From Photobacterium sp. JCM 19050 (GTDB lineage Bacteria; Pseudomonadota; Gammaproteobacteria; Enterobacterales; Vibrionaceae): a stretch of DNA of 64,000 nucleotides. The position numbers were made by a program, and so were the translations under genes. Of the stretch, positions 27,064 through 37,424 are shown piece by piece (the stretch's first letter is position 1; each line of letters begins with the position of its first letter). The stretch is from assembly GCA_001310455.1 (NCBI GenBank), contig BAXG01000018.1, positions 1 through 64,000 on the forward strand. The letters are read 5' to 3'. Under the pieces are notes generated by a model, which made no database searches, had not been told where the DNA came from, and saw nothing but the letters and a program-made list of their open reading frames with translations.

Positions 27064-28425
27064 ATGATCAGTATCTTTGATATCTACAAAATTGGCGTTG
27101 GTCCTTCCAGCTCTCACACCGTTGGCCCGATGAAAGCCGGTAAAGCTTTTATTGATGACCTGCGAAGCATGGGTAAGCTGCGTGACATCACCAAGATCAC
27201 TGTGGATGTCTACGGCTCGCTGTCTCTGACAGGCAAGGGCCACCACACCGATATCGCCATTATTATGGGCCTGGCCGGCAACACACCGGAACATGTAGAT
27301 ATCGATGCGATCCCAGGTTTTATTGCCCGCGTCGAAGAAACAGAACGCCTGCCGGTTGGCATGCATTGCCACACCGTGGATTTCCCTCGCGATGGCGGCA
27401 TGAACTTCCATACCGACAATCTTGCCCTGCATGAAAATGGTATGCAGATCCACGCATGGATCGATGACGAACTCGCGTACTCCAAAACCTACTACTCTAT
27501 CGGCGGCGGCTTTATTGTTGACGAAGAGAACTTCGGTAAAGAAGCAGAACACGCCTTTACCGTACCTTACAACTTCGACACTGCTGACGAAATGCTCAAA
27601 CAGTGCCTGGACAACGGTCTTTCCATCAGTGCCGTTGTCATGGCAAACCAGCGTGCCATGAATTCTGAAGATGAAATTCAGACCTACCTTGGCAACATCT
27701 GGAAAACCATGCGTGAATGCATGGAGCGTGGCATGAATACAGAAGGGATCCTGCCTGGGCCACTTCGCGTACCACGCCGTGCCACTGCACTTCGCCAGCA
27801 ACTGCTGACCTCGGAAAAATACTCAACGGATCCGATGACCGCCGTAGACTGGGTAAACATGTTTGCTTTCGCTGTGAACGAAGAAAACGCAGCCGGCGGA
27901 CGCGTGGTCACAGCCCCAACTAACGGAGCATGCGGTATCGTTCCGGCTGTGCTGGCTTACTACGACAAATTCATTCAGCCAGTTGGGCCTCGTGAATACA
28001 CCCGTTATTTCGCCGCATCCGGCGCGATTGGTGGTCTGTTCAAGAAGAATGCCTCTATCTCTGGTGCTGAAGTGGGTTGCCAGGGTGAAGTGGGCGTTGC
28101 CTGTTCCATGGCTGCTGCCGGCTTGACTGAACTGATGGGTGGCAGCCCGCAACAGGTTTGTATGGCTGCGGAAATCGCAATGGAACACAACCTGGGTCTG
28201 ACTTGTGACCCGGTTGCCGGGCAGGTACAGGTACCGTGTATCGAGCGTAACGGCATTGCCGCGGTTAAAGCCATAAACGCTTCTCGCATGGCGCTTCGCC
28301 GCTCATCCGAGCCACGCGTTTCCCTCGACAAGGTTATCGAAACCATGTTGGAAACCGGCAAAGATATGAACGCGAAATATCGCGAAACGTCTCAGGGTGG
28401 TCTGGCAATCAAAGTGATTTGCTAA
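27064..28425 (+). CDS. sdaA: L-serine dehydratase, iron-sulfur type
   Basis: 453 residues, equal in size to E. coli SdaA/SdaB. It deaminates L-serine to pyruvate and ammonia with an oxygen-sensitive [4Fe-4S] cluster. The N-terminal domain carries KIGVGPSSSHTVGPMKAGKA, and the catalytic half carries APTNGACGIVPAVLAYY, GAIGGLFKKNASISGAEVGC and GLTCDPVAGQVQVPCIERN, with the cluster cysteines. I chose the ATG at 27064 rather than the GTG three codons earlier because AAGGTG sits at the right distance. It works with SdaC to use external serine as a pyruvate source. Confidence 0.92.
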   Translation: MISIFDIYKIGVGPSSSHTVGPMKAGKAFIDDLRSMGKLRDITKITVDVYGSLSLTGKGHHTDIAIIMGLAGNTPEHVDIDAIPGFIARVEETERLPVGMHCHTVDFPRDGGMNFHTDNLALHENGMQIHAWIDDELAYSKTYYSIGGGFIVDEENFGKEAEHAFTVPYNFDTADEMLKQCLDNGLSISAVVMANQRAMNSEDEIQTYLGNIWKTMRECMERGMNTEGILPGPLRVPRRATALRQQLLTSEKYSTDPMTAVDWVNMFAFAVNEENAAGGRVVTAPTNGACGIVPAVLAYYDKFIQPVGPREYTRYFAASGAIGGLFKKNASISGAEVGCQGEVGVACSMAAAGLTELMGGSPQQVCMAAEIAMEHNLGLTCDPVAGQVQVPCIERNGIAAVKAINASRMALRRSSEPRVSLDKVIETMLETGKDMNAKYRETSQGGLAIKVIC

Positions 28426-28439
28426 ATTTCTCATAGTAA

Positions 28440-28468
28440 AAAAACCGGCCATCGTGCCGGTTTTTTTA
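28440..28468 (+). terminator. Terminator after sdaA
   Basis: AAACCGGC, loop CATCGT, GCCGGTTT (28442-28463), then TTTTT. A strong intrinsic terminator 17 bases after the stop. Confidence 0.85.
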
Positions 28469-28676
28469 TTTCTTAAAGAGGGAGCTCTACTGTACCCAAC
28501 CCACCATAATTTTAACATATCACGCTTTATGTTTTTCATGCGTTAATAAACTGAATGGAACATGAACAGAGAGAAACTTCGGCCCTTCTCATATCTCCCA
28601 CCCTTATAAAAATCCATTCCAAATATCTAGAGATAGGAATAAAATTACTGGTCTTACCAAATTTAAAGAAGCCCGT

Positions 28677-29984
28677 ATGAAGCGCTGGTTGATACAACAT
28701 ATTAAGCAATGTGATTTATTCCGGTTTTTTAAAACCTTCTTTATTACATTGTTCGCATTGTCTGTTTTTTACCAGGGTTACAACATCTATCGTATAGGAA
28801 AAGTAGAAAGCAAAATCAGCTATATTTATCGAGATTTATTCTCAACTAGCCGCCGTTTTGCTTCATTCTATAACAATTCGGACCAGATCTTTTTAAACAG
28901 TGGTCTTCACCAAAGAAATGGGGTGGATATTGTTGTTAATAAACCTGGTTACATCCGGATATTGTCGGTTGGTATCAATAAGCTAAGATCGGAACTCGAA
29001 AACATTGCACCGGGTTCTGTCTGGACAATAGCGGTTCTGGAGAACCCCGCCGTCTATTCCCATTTCTACCCTCTCAGGCCGTTTTATCAGGAAAAGCTTT
29101 CATCATTCGATGACAACGCTGTTATGAGCAGAATTGTGGAAGAAGAGGACATTAAAGATACCTATGAATCATTTTACGGGTGCAACATCAAGCTGACAGA
29201 GCCTTACCATGAAGAAGGCAGCAATCAACTAATTCGTACATTATATTTCCCAATTTATAACAACAAAAAACTCGATGCACTTTTAGCCGTGGATTTAAAT
29301 GCTTCACTTACGAGTAACATTGTTAATGAATACAACAAAGAACACTATACTGTTATAACCGAAGGGAAATCACCCAACATTTTCCAAACAAAAATAAACC
29401 TTCCTTGTGCCGTAAATGGTCCTATTGTGCTGGGTGTTAACTTTATTGATATTGTAAAATGGATGTTAATTCCATCCTTTATTTTATCAGCGATTCTCTA
29501 CCTGTATGGTGCGCAAAAAAACAACGAACGAAGATTTTTACAGCGGGACAAAATGACAGGTTTTTATCGCCGTGATTATTATGAAAGTAAATTGCGAAAA
29601 ATGACCCGTTTTTCCCTTTTGCTCATCGACATTGATAACTTCAAACGCATCAATGACACCTATGGCCATAAAAAAGGCGATGATGTCATCCATCAAATCA
29701 CTCAACGCATCGGGCGGTGTATTCGAGCGGGTGATATGGCAATACGCTGGGGCGGAGAAGAATTCGTTTGCTGCTTTGAAAATATGGATGCGCTGGCACT
29801 CCTGGACAAGGCTGAATTGCTCAGAAAAGTGGTTGAGGAATCCCCTATCGCCGGCTTAACCGTTACCGTCTCAATCGGCGGAGTCCATGATACCAATACC
29901 ACTTTCAGCAGCGCATACAAACGCGCCGACGCAGCCCTTTATGAATCCAAACATAATGGCCGAAACAGGGTGACAATCGTATGA
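28677..29984 (+). CDS. Membrane diguanylate cyclase (GGDEF)
   Basis: 435 residues. TM1 is near 18-37 and TM2 near 265-280, flanking a periplasmic sensor domain of about 220 residues (dCache-like in size; ligand unknown). The cytoplasmic GGDEF domain runs from RDKMTGFYRRDYYE onward, with LLLIDIDNFKRINDTYGHKK and the active-site RWGGEEF at about 357-363. An RAGD inhibitory site lies five residues before it, so product inhibition is expected. It should make cyclic di-GMP. Its stop overlaps the start of the EAL-type gene (ATGA), so the two are translationally coupled. The upstream 250 bases hold only the sdaA terminator and promoter DNA. Confidence 0.87.
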   Translation: MKRWLIQHIKQCDLFRFFKTFFITLFALSVFYQGYNIYRIGKVESKISYIYRDLFSTSRRFASFYNNSDQIFLNSGLHQRNGVDIVVNKPGYIRILSVGINKLRSELENIAPGSVWTIAVLENPAVYSHFYPLRPFYQEKLSSFDDNAVMSRIVEEEDIKDTYESFYGCNIKLTEPYHEEGSNQLIRTLYFPIYNNKKLDALLAVDLNASLTSNIVNEYNKEHYTVITEGKSPNIFQTKINLPCAVNGPIVLGVNFIDIVKWMLIPSFILSAILYLYGAQKNNERRFLQRDKMTGFYRRDYYESKLRKMTRFSLLLIDIDNFKRINDTYGHKKGDDVIHQITQRIGRCIRAGDMAIRWGGEEFVCCFENMDALALLDKAELLRKVVEESPIAGLTVTVSIGGVHDTNTTFSSAYKRADAALYESKHNGRNRVTIV

Positions 29985-32064
29985 CGCGTTTTATGTTCGC
30001 TCCAGGCCAGGTTGAAAGGTATAACCCTTACTCAGCGTTTTTGGTTTCCTGCGTGTTGACTGTTCTTAGCTTCTACGCCGCAGATTTCTCTACCGTCACT
30101 GTTTCCAACGTACAACTGCTCTCCATCAGTAGCGGTATGATCGTTGCAGTCGCCTATGTCTATGGGAACATTGGTATCGTGGGTGCAAGCCTCGGGCTGT
30201 TTCTGTACTACAGCGGCTTCAATTTTATACCGAACGGCATCGGATTTATCTATACGCTGACATTAGTGGTCGGTCAGTTATTGGCGCTATCCTTTTATAA
30301 CCGGTTTCGCGGTCACCCAAGTGCTTTCAAGTTCTATTTCTGCTTCTGTGTCTTCGTTATACCCGGAATTTCTGCGATTACAATTTGCCTGCTGGCTTCA
30401 GAGCTATACCCTTTTGAGAAAGCCCTGAACCTGTTTCTGGTCGATTCTATTGGCGTTCTTTTAACTGCTCCACTGATTACTCTTTGTTTGCTTCTGGCAC
30501 ACCGGAACCGGCATATGATTATGCTGCTTTCCAACGAGATACGTAATTTCAAGTCCGAGCTTGGCTGTAAAATCACCATCATTGGCCTGATTCTTTCAGT
30601 GTTGTTTTACGCCAGCCAGATTCTGCACCCTTACCTGACTTACCTGCTACTTTTGCCGCTTGCTATCCTGGCGGTATTCAAAATCTCTGAGCTGACGCAG
30701 ATTATTCTTATTGTCACCGGCTACACGATGCTGATTCACAATTACAAGGGATTCGGTATCAATGAGTTGAACACCAAACTGACTGTTTTCTACATTTTTT
30801 CACTCATCGTCTATATCGTGCTGGAGTACAAAATAAACCTCCGACGCGAAATAGAAACCCATAAGCAGCATCTTTATTTCGACAATGCCAGTCACCTCGG
30901 TACCTTCCAAAAACTGGCAAAAGATACAACCAACTTGCGTGGTTTCCTGGTGGCCGCTGTCGATCTTTCAGCGATATTCAAGTACCCCACAGAGCGTAGG
31001 GAGCAAATTATCCAGGCCATTGCTTGCGTGTTAAAGCGTGATACCTTCATGTATGACAGCAGCTATATTCTCTATGATATCAATGCGCTCGCCATCATTT
31101 CCGAGTATAACATTCGCAGTATTTCACGGCTTGAGAAGCTGCCTGACCAGGTAAACAGCTACCTCAAAGCCTGCAACCTGAATGTGGAATTTGGGCGTAT
31201 TTATTACTGCCACTGCCCGGAACCCGGTATGCTCAGACAACGGGTTAACCTATTGCACCTCAACGCAAAACTCACCGATCCGCTGTCCAATGCGATTCTG
31301 ATCGACTGTGACAACACCAGCTTTGAAGACTATCTCGGTTTCTTCTATGACATGGACGAAGAAAATATTGCTATTCTCCACCAGCGGTATCAGTCATCAG
31401 GGACAGATGAAACTTATCGTTTTGAGATATTGTCCCGGTTTTCCTACAAAGGCATGCCTCTGGAGACAGAGCGCGTCTTCCTCTATGCAAGAAAGCTCAG
31501 CCGCCTGGAAGAGCTTGAAGGGAAAATCGTCTGTCGGACGCTGAAACTGCTATCACAAATGTCACTGTCTAATGTGGGATATGCATCAATCAATTTTTCA
31601 CCGGATTTCCTCACGTTGGACAGTGCCATAGATCGGCTGATCTCCGAAGCAGAGCGCTTGAAGGTACCCTTCGATAAGCTGTGTATTGAACTGGTGGAAA
31701 CCGGCAGCATAGAAGACCCGGCAAAACTCGCGGATAACCTTTGTAAGCTAAAGATGCGAGGAGCCGGATTGCGTTGGATGACTTCGGGAAAGGCCACGCC
31801 ACTTATGAGCAGATACTGAACTTACCCATTGATATAGTGAAGATTGATGGTGGCGTTGTGAGGAATTGTCATGCTGATCCAATTCGCAGTGCCATTATCA
31901 GCAGCATCTGTGACATTGCCCAGCAGATGAACCTGAAAGTGGTCGCAGAATGTGTTGAGACACAGGAAGAGTACACGCATCTTAACAATGCCAGCGTCAA
32001 CTACTTCCAGGGTTACCTGGTTCATCGCCCTGCTCCCCTGACCCCGGTCTGTTTAACGGTGTAA
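29981..32064 (+). CDS. Membrane EAL-domain cyclic-di-GMP phosphodiesterase (frameshifted)
   Basis: Joined product about 694 residues. Eight or nine N-terminal membrane segments (MASE1-like, residues about 15-290) lead to a degenerate GGDEF-like region, then an EAL domain from about 480. The EAL motif reads FEILSR; other catalytic blocks are INFSPDF, CIELVETG, LDDFGKGHATYEQI, DIVKIDG, VVAECVETQ and FQGYLVHRP. Most metal and base residues are kept, but EIL for EAL and AECVET for AEGVET are unusual, so activity is uncertain. The frame breaks near 31764; one C restored gives GARIALDDFG. It overlaps the cyclase gene by four bases, pairing synthesis and breakdown. Confidence 0.8.
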
Positions 32065-32082
32065 ACAGAAGCGTACCGGCAA

Positions 32083-32116
32083 AAAAAGCCCTGCCAATCA
32101 ATGGCAGGGCTTTTTA
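32083..32116. terminator. Bidirectional terminator between the EAL gene and satP
   Basis: AAAGCCCTGCCA (32085-32096) pairs with TGGCAGGGCTTT (32102-32113), with T runs on both strands. It serves both convergent genes. Confidence 0.85.
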
Positions 32117-32128
32117 GAATCTGAGAAA

Positions 32129-32724
32129 TTAAGCTGCGACTGCTTTTGCTGTCATTTCCGGCTTCTTTTCACCAACAGGCAAAATAGTGCGTCCGTACTC
32201 TTCATTAAGCACTTGCGCCATTGCGAAATAAATTGCACTGGCACCACAAACAATGCCTTCAAAACCAGCAATGGTTCCGATGAATGCACTGCCTGTGAAA
32301 TCGCGGGCTGCAAGCAGGAAGAACAGGACAGTCAGGCTGCCAAATACGAATTGTTTCGCAAAGCAGTAACGCAGAGAACCCACAAACATAAATGCAGTAA
32401 AGATTCCCCACATTGCCAGATACCAACCCATGAAAGTATGAGGACTTGGTTCCGCCCAGCCCAGCTTAGGCATAACCATCAGACCAACCAGTGTCAGCCA
32501 GAAAAGTCCATAAGAAGTGAAGGCTGTGGTACCGAAAGTGTTACCTTTCTTGAATTCCATAATACCCACGATCACCTGTGCCAGGCCGCCGTAGAAAATG
32601 CCCATGGCCAGAATCATTGAATCGATTGGGAAAAATCCAGCGTTATGGATATTCAGGAGAACAGTGGTCATGCCGAAGCCCATCAGCCGAGTGGCGCTGG
32701 GTTAGCCAGTTTTTGTTCCATCAT
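32129..32724 (-). CDS. satP: Acetate/succinate transporter SatP (frameshifted)
   Basis: Joined product about 198 residues, six membrane segments, GPR1/FUN34/YaaH family. The signature NPAPLGLMGFGMTTVLLN is split by a one-base slip near 32683 (one missing C before TGATGG); the full start is MMEQKLANPAPLG, with AAGGTG upstream. Further family sequence: GIFYGGLAQVIVGIMEFKKG and NTFGTTAFTSYG. Exchanges acetate or succinate with protons. It is close to SatP of E. coli throughout, ending RTILPVGEKK plus a short tail. Convergent with the EAL gene, sharing the bidirectional terminator. Confidence 0.85.
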
Positions 32725-32887
32725 GCACCTTAGAAAAAAAGAAAATTAAAAGTAAAAAGGCGGCGCATTATGCTGAACTGGGCGAGCCAAGTAAACAGAT
32801 ACTGACATTCCGAATTAAATAGACACACTTTTTATCGCACTTTTTCATGTGCTCAACTTTTGCTCAACGTTTTCATAAAATACGCGC

Positions 32888-32917
32888 ACAAAAAACCCGG
32901 CAAGAAGCCGGGTTTTC
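32888..32917 (-). terminator. Terminator of the OFA-type MFS gene
   Basis: AAACCCGGC and GCCGGGTTT pair around 32892-32915, with TTTTTTGTGC following on the minus strand. Confidence 0.82.
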
Positions 32918-32936
32918 AGACATCACAAAATCGACG

Positions 32937-34159
32937 TTATGCCAAAGCAGGTTTCGCTAAGGTTGACTCTGTTACCGGTTTGGTCACGGCAGACAGGACA
33001 ATGGCGACACCCAGCATCACAGCACAGATCATATATGCCACAGAGTAAGTACCGGTCATGTCCACTGCCACAGCGGCAACAACCGGGCCGATAAAGCCAC
33101 TGATACCCCATGCGGTATACAACACACCATAGTTGGCACCGTAGTTTTTCAGGCCGTAATATTCAGCCGTAATTGATGGGAACACAGCAAGCAACGTACC
33201 GTAACCCACACCGGCCATTGCCGCACCAACCATAAGCGTAAACTCACCGTCATACCCGGCGAACATTGCCATGTTTACCGCCTGCATGATGAATGCCAGC
33301 ATCAGGGTTTTAACGCCACCGATCTTATCTGACAGAATACCCGCAGCAATTCGTCCACCCGAGTTAAATACTGACAGGATCACAACCAGAAATGCCGCCT
33401 GAGTAATGTTTGCCTGTTGGGCTGCAATTGAGGTGATATTCCCGATGATCATCAGGCCAGCAGAAGATGCCAGTGCATACATCGCCCACAGTGAATAAAA
33501 CTGTGGAGTTTCAGCATACCGCGCCAGTCCATGCTCACCGGAGCGCTATCGGTTTTAGCTTTATAGCCAGCCGGTGTTTCAGGCACATATCCCTCTGGCG
33601 GATTACTGATCGTACAGGCCAGTGGTACCGCAATGACCAGGATGCCTACACCCAGAATCATAAAGCTGTTGTTAATTCCGTACTCAGCGATCAGGCTAGA
33701 TGTCAGCGGCGCAAGATATACCGCCGCCAGACCGAAACCCGCGGCAATCAGACCATTTACCAAGCCTTTCTTCGATGGGTGGAACCACTTCATCGCCGAA
33801 GGAGCCAGGCACGCATATCCAAAGCCAATGCCAACTCCGGTCAGGATACCGAACGTTAGGATCAGCACAATTGGTGATGTTGCAAAGCTGGATACGATCA
33901 TACCCAGACCTACCATTACGGTACCCAGAATCAGTACCTTACGCGGACCCATACGATCCTGTACGACTCCGGCGACAAGCAGGGAGAGTGAGAAACAGAT
34001 TACGGCAACGGTGTAAGGCATTGAAGCGTCAGCGTTTGACCAACCTTGTTCAACCACCAGCGCTTGCTTGAAAACACTCCATGCATACAGGATACCCATA
34101 CACAGGTTAATACAGAAACCGGCAGCCAAAATGCGGGCAGCTTTATTCAGTTTAATCAT
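32937..34159 (-). CDS. OFA-family MFS transporter, carboxylate type (frameshifted)
   Basis: Joined product about 407 residues with twelve membrane segments, recognised as an oxalate/formate antiporter-family (OFA) carrier: GFCINLCMGILYAWSVFKQA at TM1, GVVQDRMGPRKVLILG, GIGFGYACLAPSAMKWFHP and GYGTLLAVFPSITAEYYG. Family members move formate, oxalate, lactate or pyruvate. The frame breaks at 33509-33511, where an A run lost one base; restoring it gives GMLKTPQFYSLWAMYAL. It follows the same orientation as satP but with its own terminator. The substrate is not determined. Confidence 0.8.
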
Positions 34160-34465
34160 TAGCTAACTCAATACTTTGAACGGAATGAGACTGCCTGGAT
34201 TCCGACTGTACGAATACCGGCAGGTTATTAATTGAATTCGTGAACCGGGAATACCGGCTGCAAAAGCGCGCGGAGTCTAGCAACTTGCGTGATGCCAATC
34301 AAAGCAAAGCAGCACTTCCTTACAATTAAGACAAATCGCATATCAAAACTGTCATAAATAGCAGTTTTCTTTCATTTAAAAGGGAGTTTTTGAAAAGAAT
34401 AAGTAAAGAATGTAGGCGGCAATTTGGCGGGAAAACAAAGCCCCCCGCCGGACAGGGACAGCAAA

Positions 34466-35187
34466 TCAAAGAATGTTGAATCCTTTGCTTTTGAGGAATG
34501 TTTTCATAAACGGACGAGCCTCTTTTGACAGCGTCTCGCCAATTTGTTCACTCCAGCTCATGTCTTTGTTGCCACCGGTGCGGGTGAGGTAGTACTCACG
34601 GACATCGCGGTCATAGTCGGCCAGTTCCGCAGTATTCAGTTCTTGGTACCTGTCGGTGTGAAGCAGGATCGAAACCGGAAGACGGGGTTTAATCTCTGGA
34701 TTTTGTGCAGGATACCCAAGGCACATACCAAACAGCGGTACAACCTGTTGTGGCAACTCAAGAAGTTCAGATACCTTGTCCGGATTATTGCGAATGCCAC
34801 CTATATAGACCCCGCCCAATCCCATCGATTCTGCTGCCACCATGCGTTTTGCGCCATAAGGGCAGTATCAACTGCACCAATAAGGGTTTGTTCTGTGTAG
34901 CCGACACGGGCGTCCGGCTTTACAGCAAGATGTCGGTTGAAATCTGCGCACCAAACCAGAAATTCAGCAGCTTGCTCAACATAGGCTTGGTTTCCGGCAA
35001 GTGTGGCCAGTTTCGCACGCTTGTCGCTGTCGGTGATACGAATCACTGAAGTGCATTGAATGAAACTGGAAGACGATGCTGACCGAGCACAATCCAGAAT
35101 CTGAGCAAGCTGTTCTGTGGAAATAGGCTCGTCGGAAAATTTACGAATAGAGCGATGGCTGAGTAACGTATCTATGACCTGATTCAT
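34466..35187 (-). CDS. nfsA: Oxygen-insensitive NADPH nitroreductase (frameshifted)
   Basis: Joined product is 240 residues, exactly the size of E. coli NfsA. Matching blocks: HRSIRKFSDEPIS near the N-terminus (FMN phosphate binding), SSSSFIQC, AAEFLVWCADFNRHL, AAESMGLGGVYIGGIRNNP, PLFGMCLGYPAQNP and YYLTRTGGNKDMSW. The frame slips near 34838: one missing base in AACGCATGG breaks AQNAMVAAESMG. It reduces nitroaromatics and quinones by two-electron steps with NADPH. AGGAG lies ahead of the start. The 306 bases downstream of the OFA gene's start hold no other gene. Confidence 0.87.
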
Positions 35188-35358
35188 CCCTGTATTCTCC
35201 TGTTTGCATGGTCGCTTTTTCCAAACTGCCATGGAAAAAGGTGCATGCGTGTCCGTGACATAGTTGTCCATAGAAAATGCATCAACGATCTCTCGTTGGT
35301 TACTCAGTTTTTATCGTATGACCTGTAAGTTGGCAACCTGTACCTGTCACTCTTTAGT

Positions 35359-36542
35359 CTAACGGCTTTCTTCCAGATCAATTGAAATTTCAGCATCTGT
35401 ACATACCCGCTCGAGAATATGTACCAAACGGTCTTTGTTCAGCGGAAGCGGATTGCCTTTGATAGAGCTGGATTTGAGTGCGTCTTCGGCAACTTCTTCA
35501 AACATGGTGTTACACAGGCCAAAATCACACAAACCCGGTAATTCAAGCCGTCGAAGCGTGCGCTTAACCCACCGGATACCATCAATGATTTCCGCATTCA
35601 TGCGACCGGTCAGCAGACAGGCAAGCTGGCGATAGCGATTCAATACATCAATTCGCCCGGCTTCGCGTGCCGCAAAGACGTTCTCTTGCATCACATAAGG
35701 TGCAAGCTGAGCGGTAATAATGCCGTGCCCGACCGGTAAACGTCCCCCCAGCGCAGCAGCCAGGCCGTGTGCCGCACCAAGCTTACCATTCGACATAGCC
35801 ATCCCACCCAACATCGCAGCAAACGCCATGTCTGCGCGGGCACGCGGCTCATCATCCTCACAGGCAGGCAATATGGCGGAAGCCAAGCGGCGAATACCTT
35901 CTTCGCAGACCATATCAGTCAGTGGGTTCGGGTCACTGCAAACATAAGACTCCATCAGGTGGGTAAATGCATCCATCGCAGCATAGCCCGACAACGCCCG
36001 GTCGGTACCGTAAGTCAACGTGGGGTCGACAATAGCCATGGTGGGAAGCAGTTCCGGGCTTCGTATAGCAGCCTTCATGTTTTCCTGAGCAGACTTCAAT
36101 ACTGCATTACGGGTCACTTCAGAGCCGGTCCCGGCAGTTGTTGGAATGGCAATAAAGGGAAGCGGTTTTGCACTTAACGGCAATGCTCTGCCAACAATTT
36201 CGATGTAGTCATAGACGCTGCCTTGGTTGGGAATCAGGCCGAAAGTGCTTTACCCGTATCGATAACGCTGCCACCCCCGATGGAAATCACCATATCCGGT
36301 TTAAATTGACGCCCGGCTGCTGCCAGTTCTTCAATCATGGCGATCAGGGGCTCGCCATGGACAGCGACTTGCTGGTAGCGAATATTCTGTAATTTGAAAT
36401 AGCTGATGATGGGTTGTGCCCGCTCATCGTTTTTTCCAGTCACCAGCAACGCACTGTATCCGTACTGGTTAAAAAGGCTCAGCGAATTCATAAGTGCACC
36501 TTCGCCAAAGACGATTCGCGTCGCTGTCATAAACTGGAACAT
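35359..36542 (-). CDS. Iron-containing alcohol dehydrogenase (frameshifted)
   Basis: Joined product about 394 residues, group III metal-dependent alcohol dehydrogenase. The N-terminal nucleotide-binding half has the VISIGGGSVIDTGKAL motif; the C-terminal helical half has IPTTAGTGSEVTRNAV, then ligands in MDAFTHLMESYV and AAHGLAAALGGRLPVGHG. The frame breaks near 36239; one C restored to TCGGCCTG gives KALSALIPNQGSVYDY. AAGGAG precedes the ATG at 36542. Substrate is unknown (ethanol, propanediol or another short alcohol/aldehyde). No microcompartment genes are nearby. Confidence 0.82.
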
Positions 36543-36833
36543 AACTACTCCTTGTCGTAAAAACATCTGTTGAAAGTAACTTGTAAGATCCGGCATATCA
36601 TCGCTTTGATTCAGCACAGGTTTATCACACTCAGACAAGGTACAGAGAGAATATGCGCGCTCTGTCACGCACCGTACGCCTCTGTAATGCTTACAAATAC
36701 AGGCTGGATTTCCCCACTAGAAAATGCGATTCCAATCAATAGATGGAACCTATCATAACAAGAGGCTCTCCCCTCTTTTCTCGTTGTCAGGATTCAGGCA
36801 TAGTTGTCACCAACAAGAACGAAGGAGAATTTT

Positions 36834-37097
36834 ATGTTTGTCGTGATTTTTGGTCGCCCGGGTTGCCCATTCTGTGTTCGAGCTAAGGAACTGGCTGAAA
36901 AGCTCCAGGCCGAGCGTGACGATTTCAATTACCGCTACGTAGATATTCACGCGGAAGGCATCAGCAAAGCTGACCTTGAAAAAACAGTCGGTAAGCCTGT
37001 TGAAACCGTTCCACAAATCTTCGTCGATCAGCAACACATTGGTGGTTGTACCGATTTCGAAGCCTATGCAAAAGAAAACCTCGGCCTGTTCAACTAA
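36834..37097 (+). CDS. grxA: Glutaredoxin 1
   Basis: 87 residues beginning MFVVIFGRPGCPFCVRAKEL, with the CPFC active site of GrxA (CPYC in E. coli; Phe for Tyr), then TVPQIFVDQQHIGGCTDF for glutathione binding. It reduces disulfides, including that of ribonucleotide reductase, using glutathione. AAGGAG precedes the start. A terminator follows, so it is monocistronic; ybjL downstream is the same neighbour as in E. coli. Confidence 0.93.
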   Translation: MFVVIFGRPGCPFCVRAKELAEKLQAERDDFNYRYVDIHAEGISKADLEKTVGKPVETVPQIFVDQQHIGGCTDFEAYAKENLGLFN

Positions 37098-37120
37098 TCC
37101 AAACCGGTAAAGTTTCTGAG

Positions 37121-37147
37121 AAGCGCAGCACCTGCTGCGCTTTTTGT
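37121..37147 (+). terminator. Terminator after grxA
   Basis: AAGCGCAGCA (37121-37130) pairs with TGCTGCGCTT (37133-37142), then TTTGTTT. Confidence 0.8.
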
Positions 37148-37424
37148 TTATCTCCCGTCCCCTCCTGAACATTTCCTGCCTGTTCTGAAATAGTCGACTC
37201 ATTGGTTCCAACAAAAGCATTTCAGCCGGTGAGAATGATCGCTTAATACCTTGGAATGAATTTATCTCATGCTTTGAGAAATCTAATGCGCAGACGAAAA
37301 TTTTTACCATTGGACACTGAACCAGCAGTTGAGCGAATTCCCAGCAAGTTTTGCATTACATCGAGCTGCAAACCGCTATAATGTGCCATCTATTCGTGAC
37401 CTGCCAAAAGCCAAATAACTTACC

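Noticed and set aside
27046-27801. 251-codon frame antisense to sdaA
   Set aside because: It lies wholly opposite a well-supported dehydratase gene, has no ribosome site or family match, and is explained by codon bias on the sense strand.
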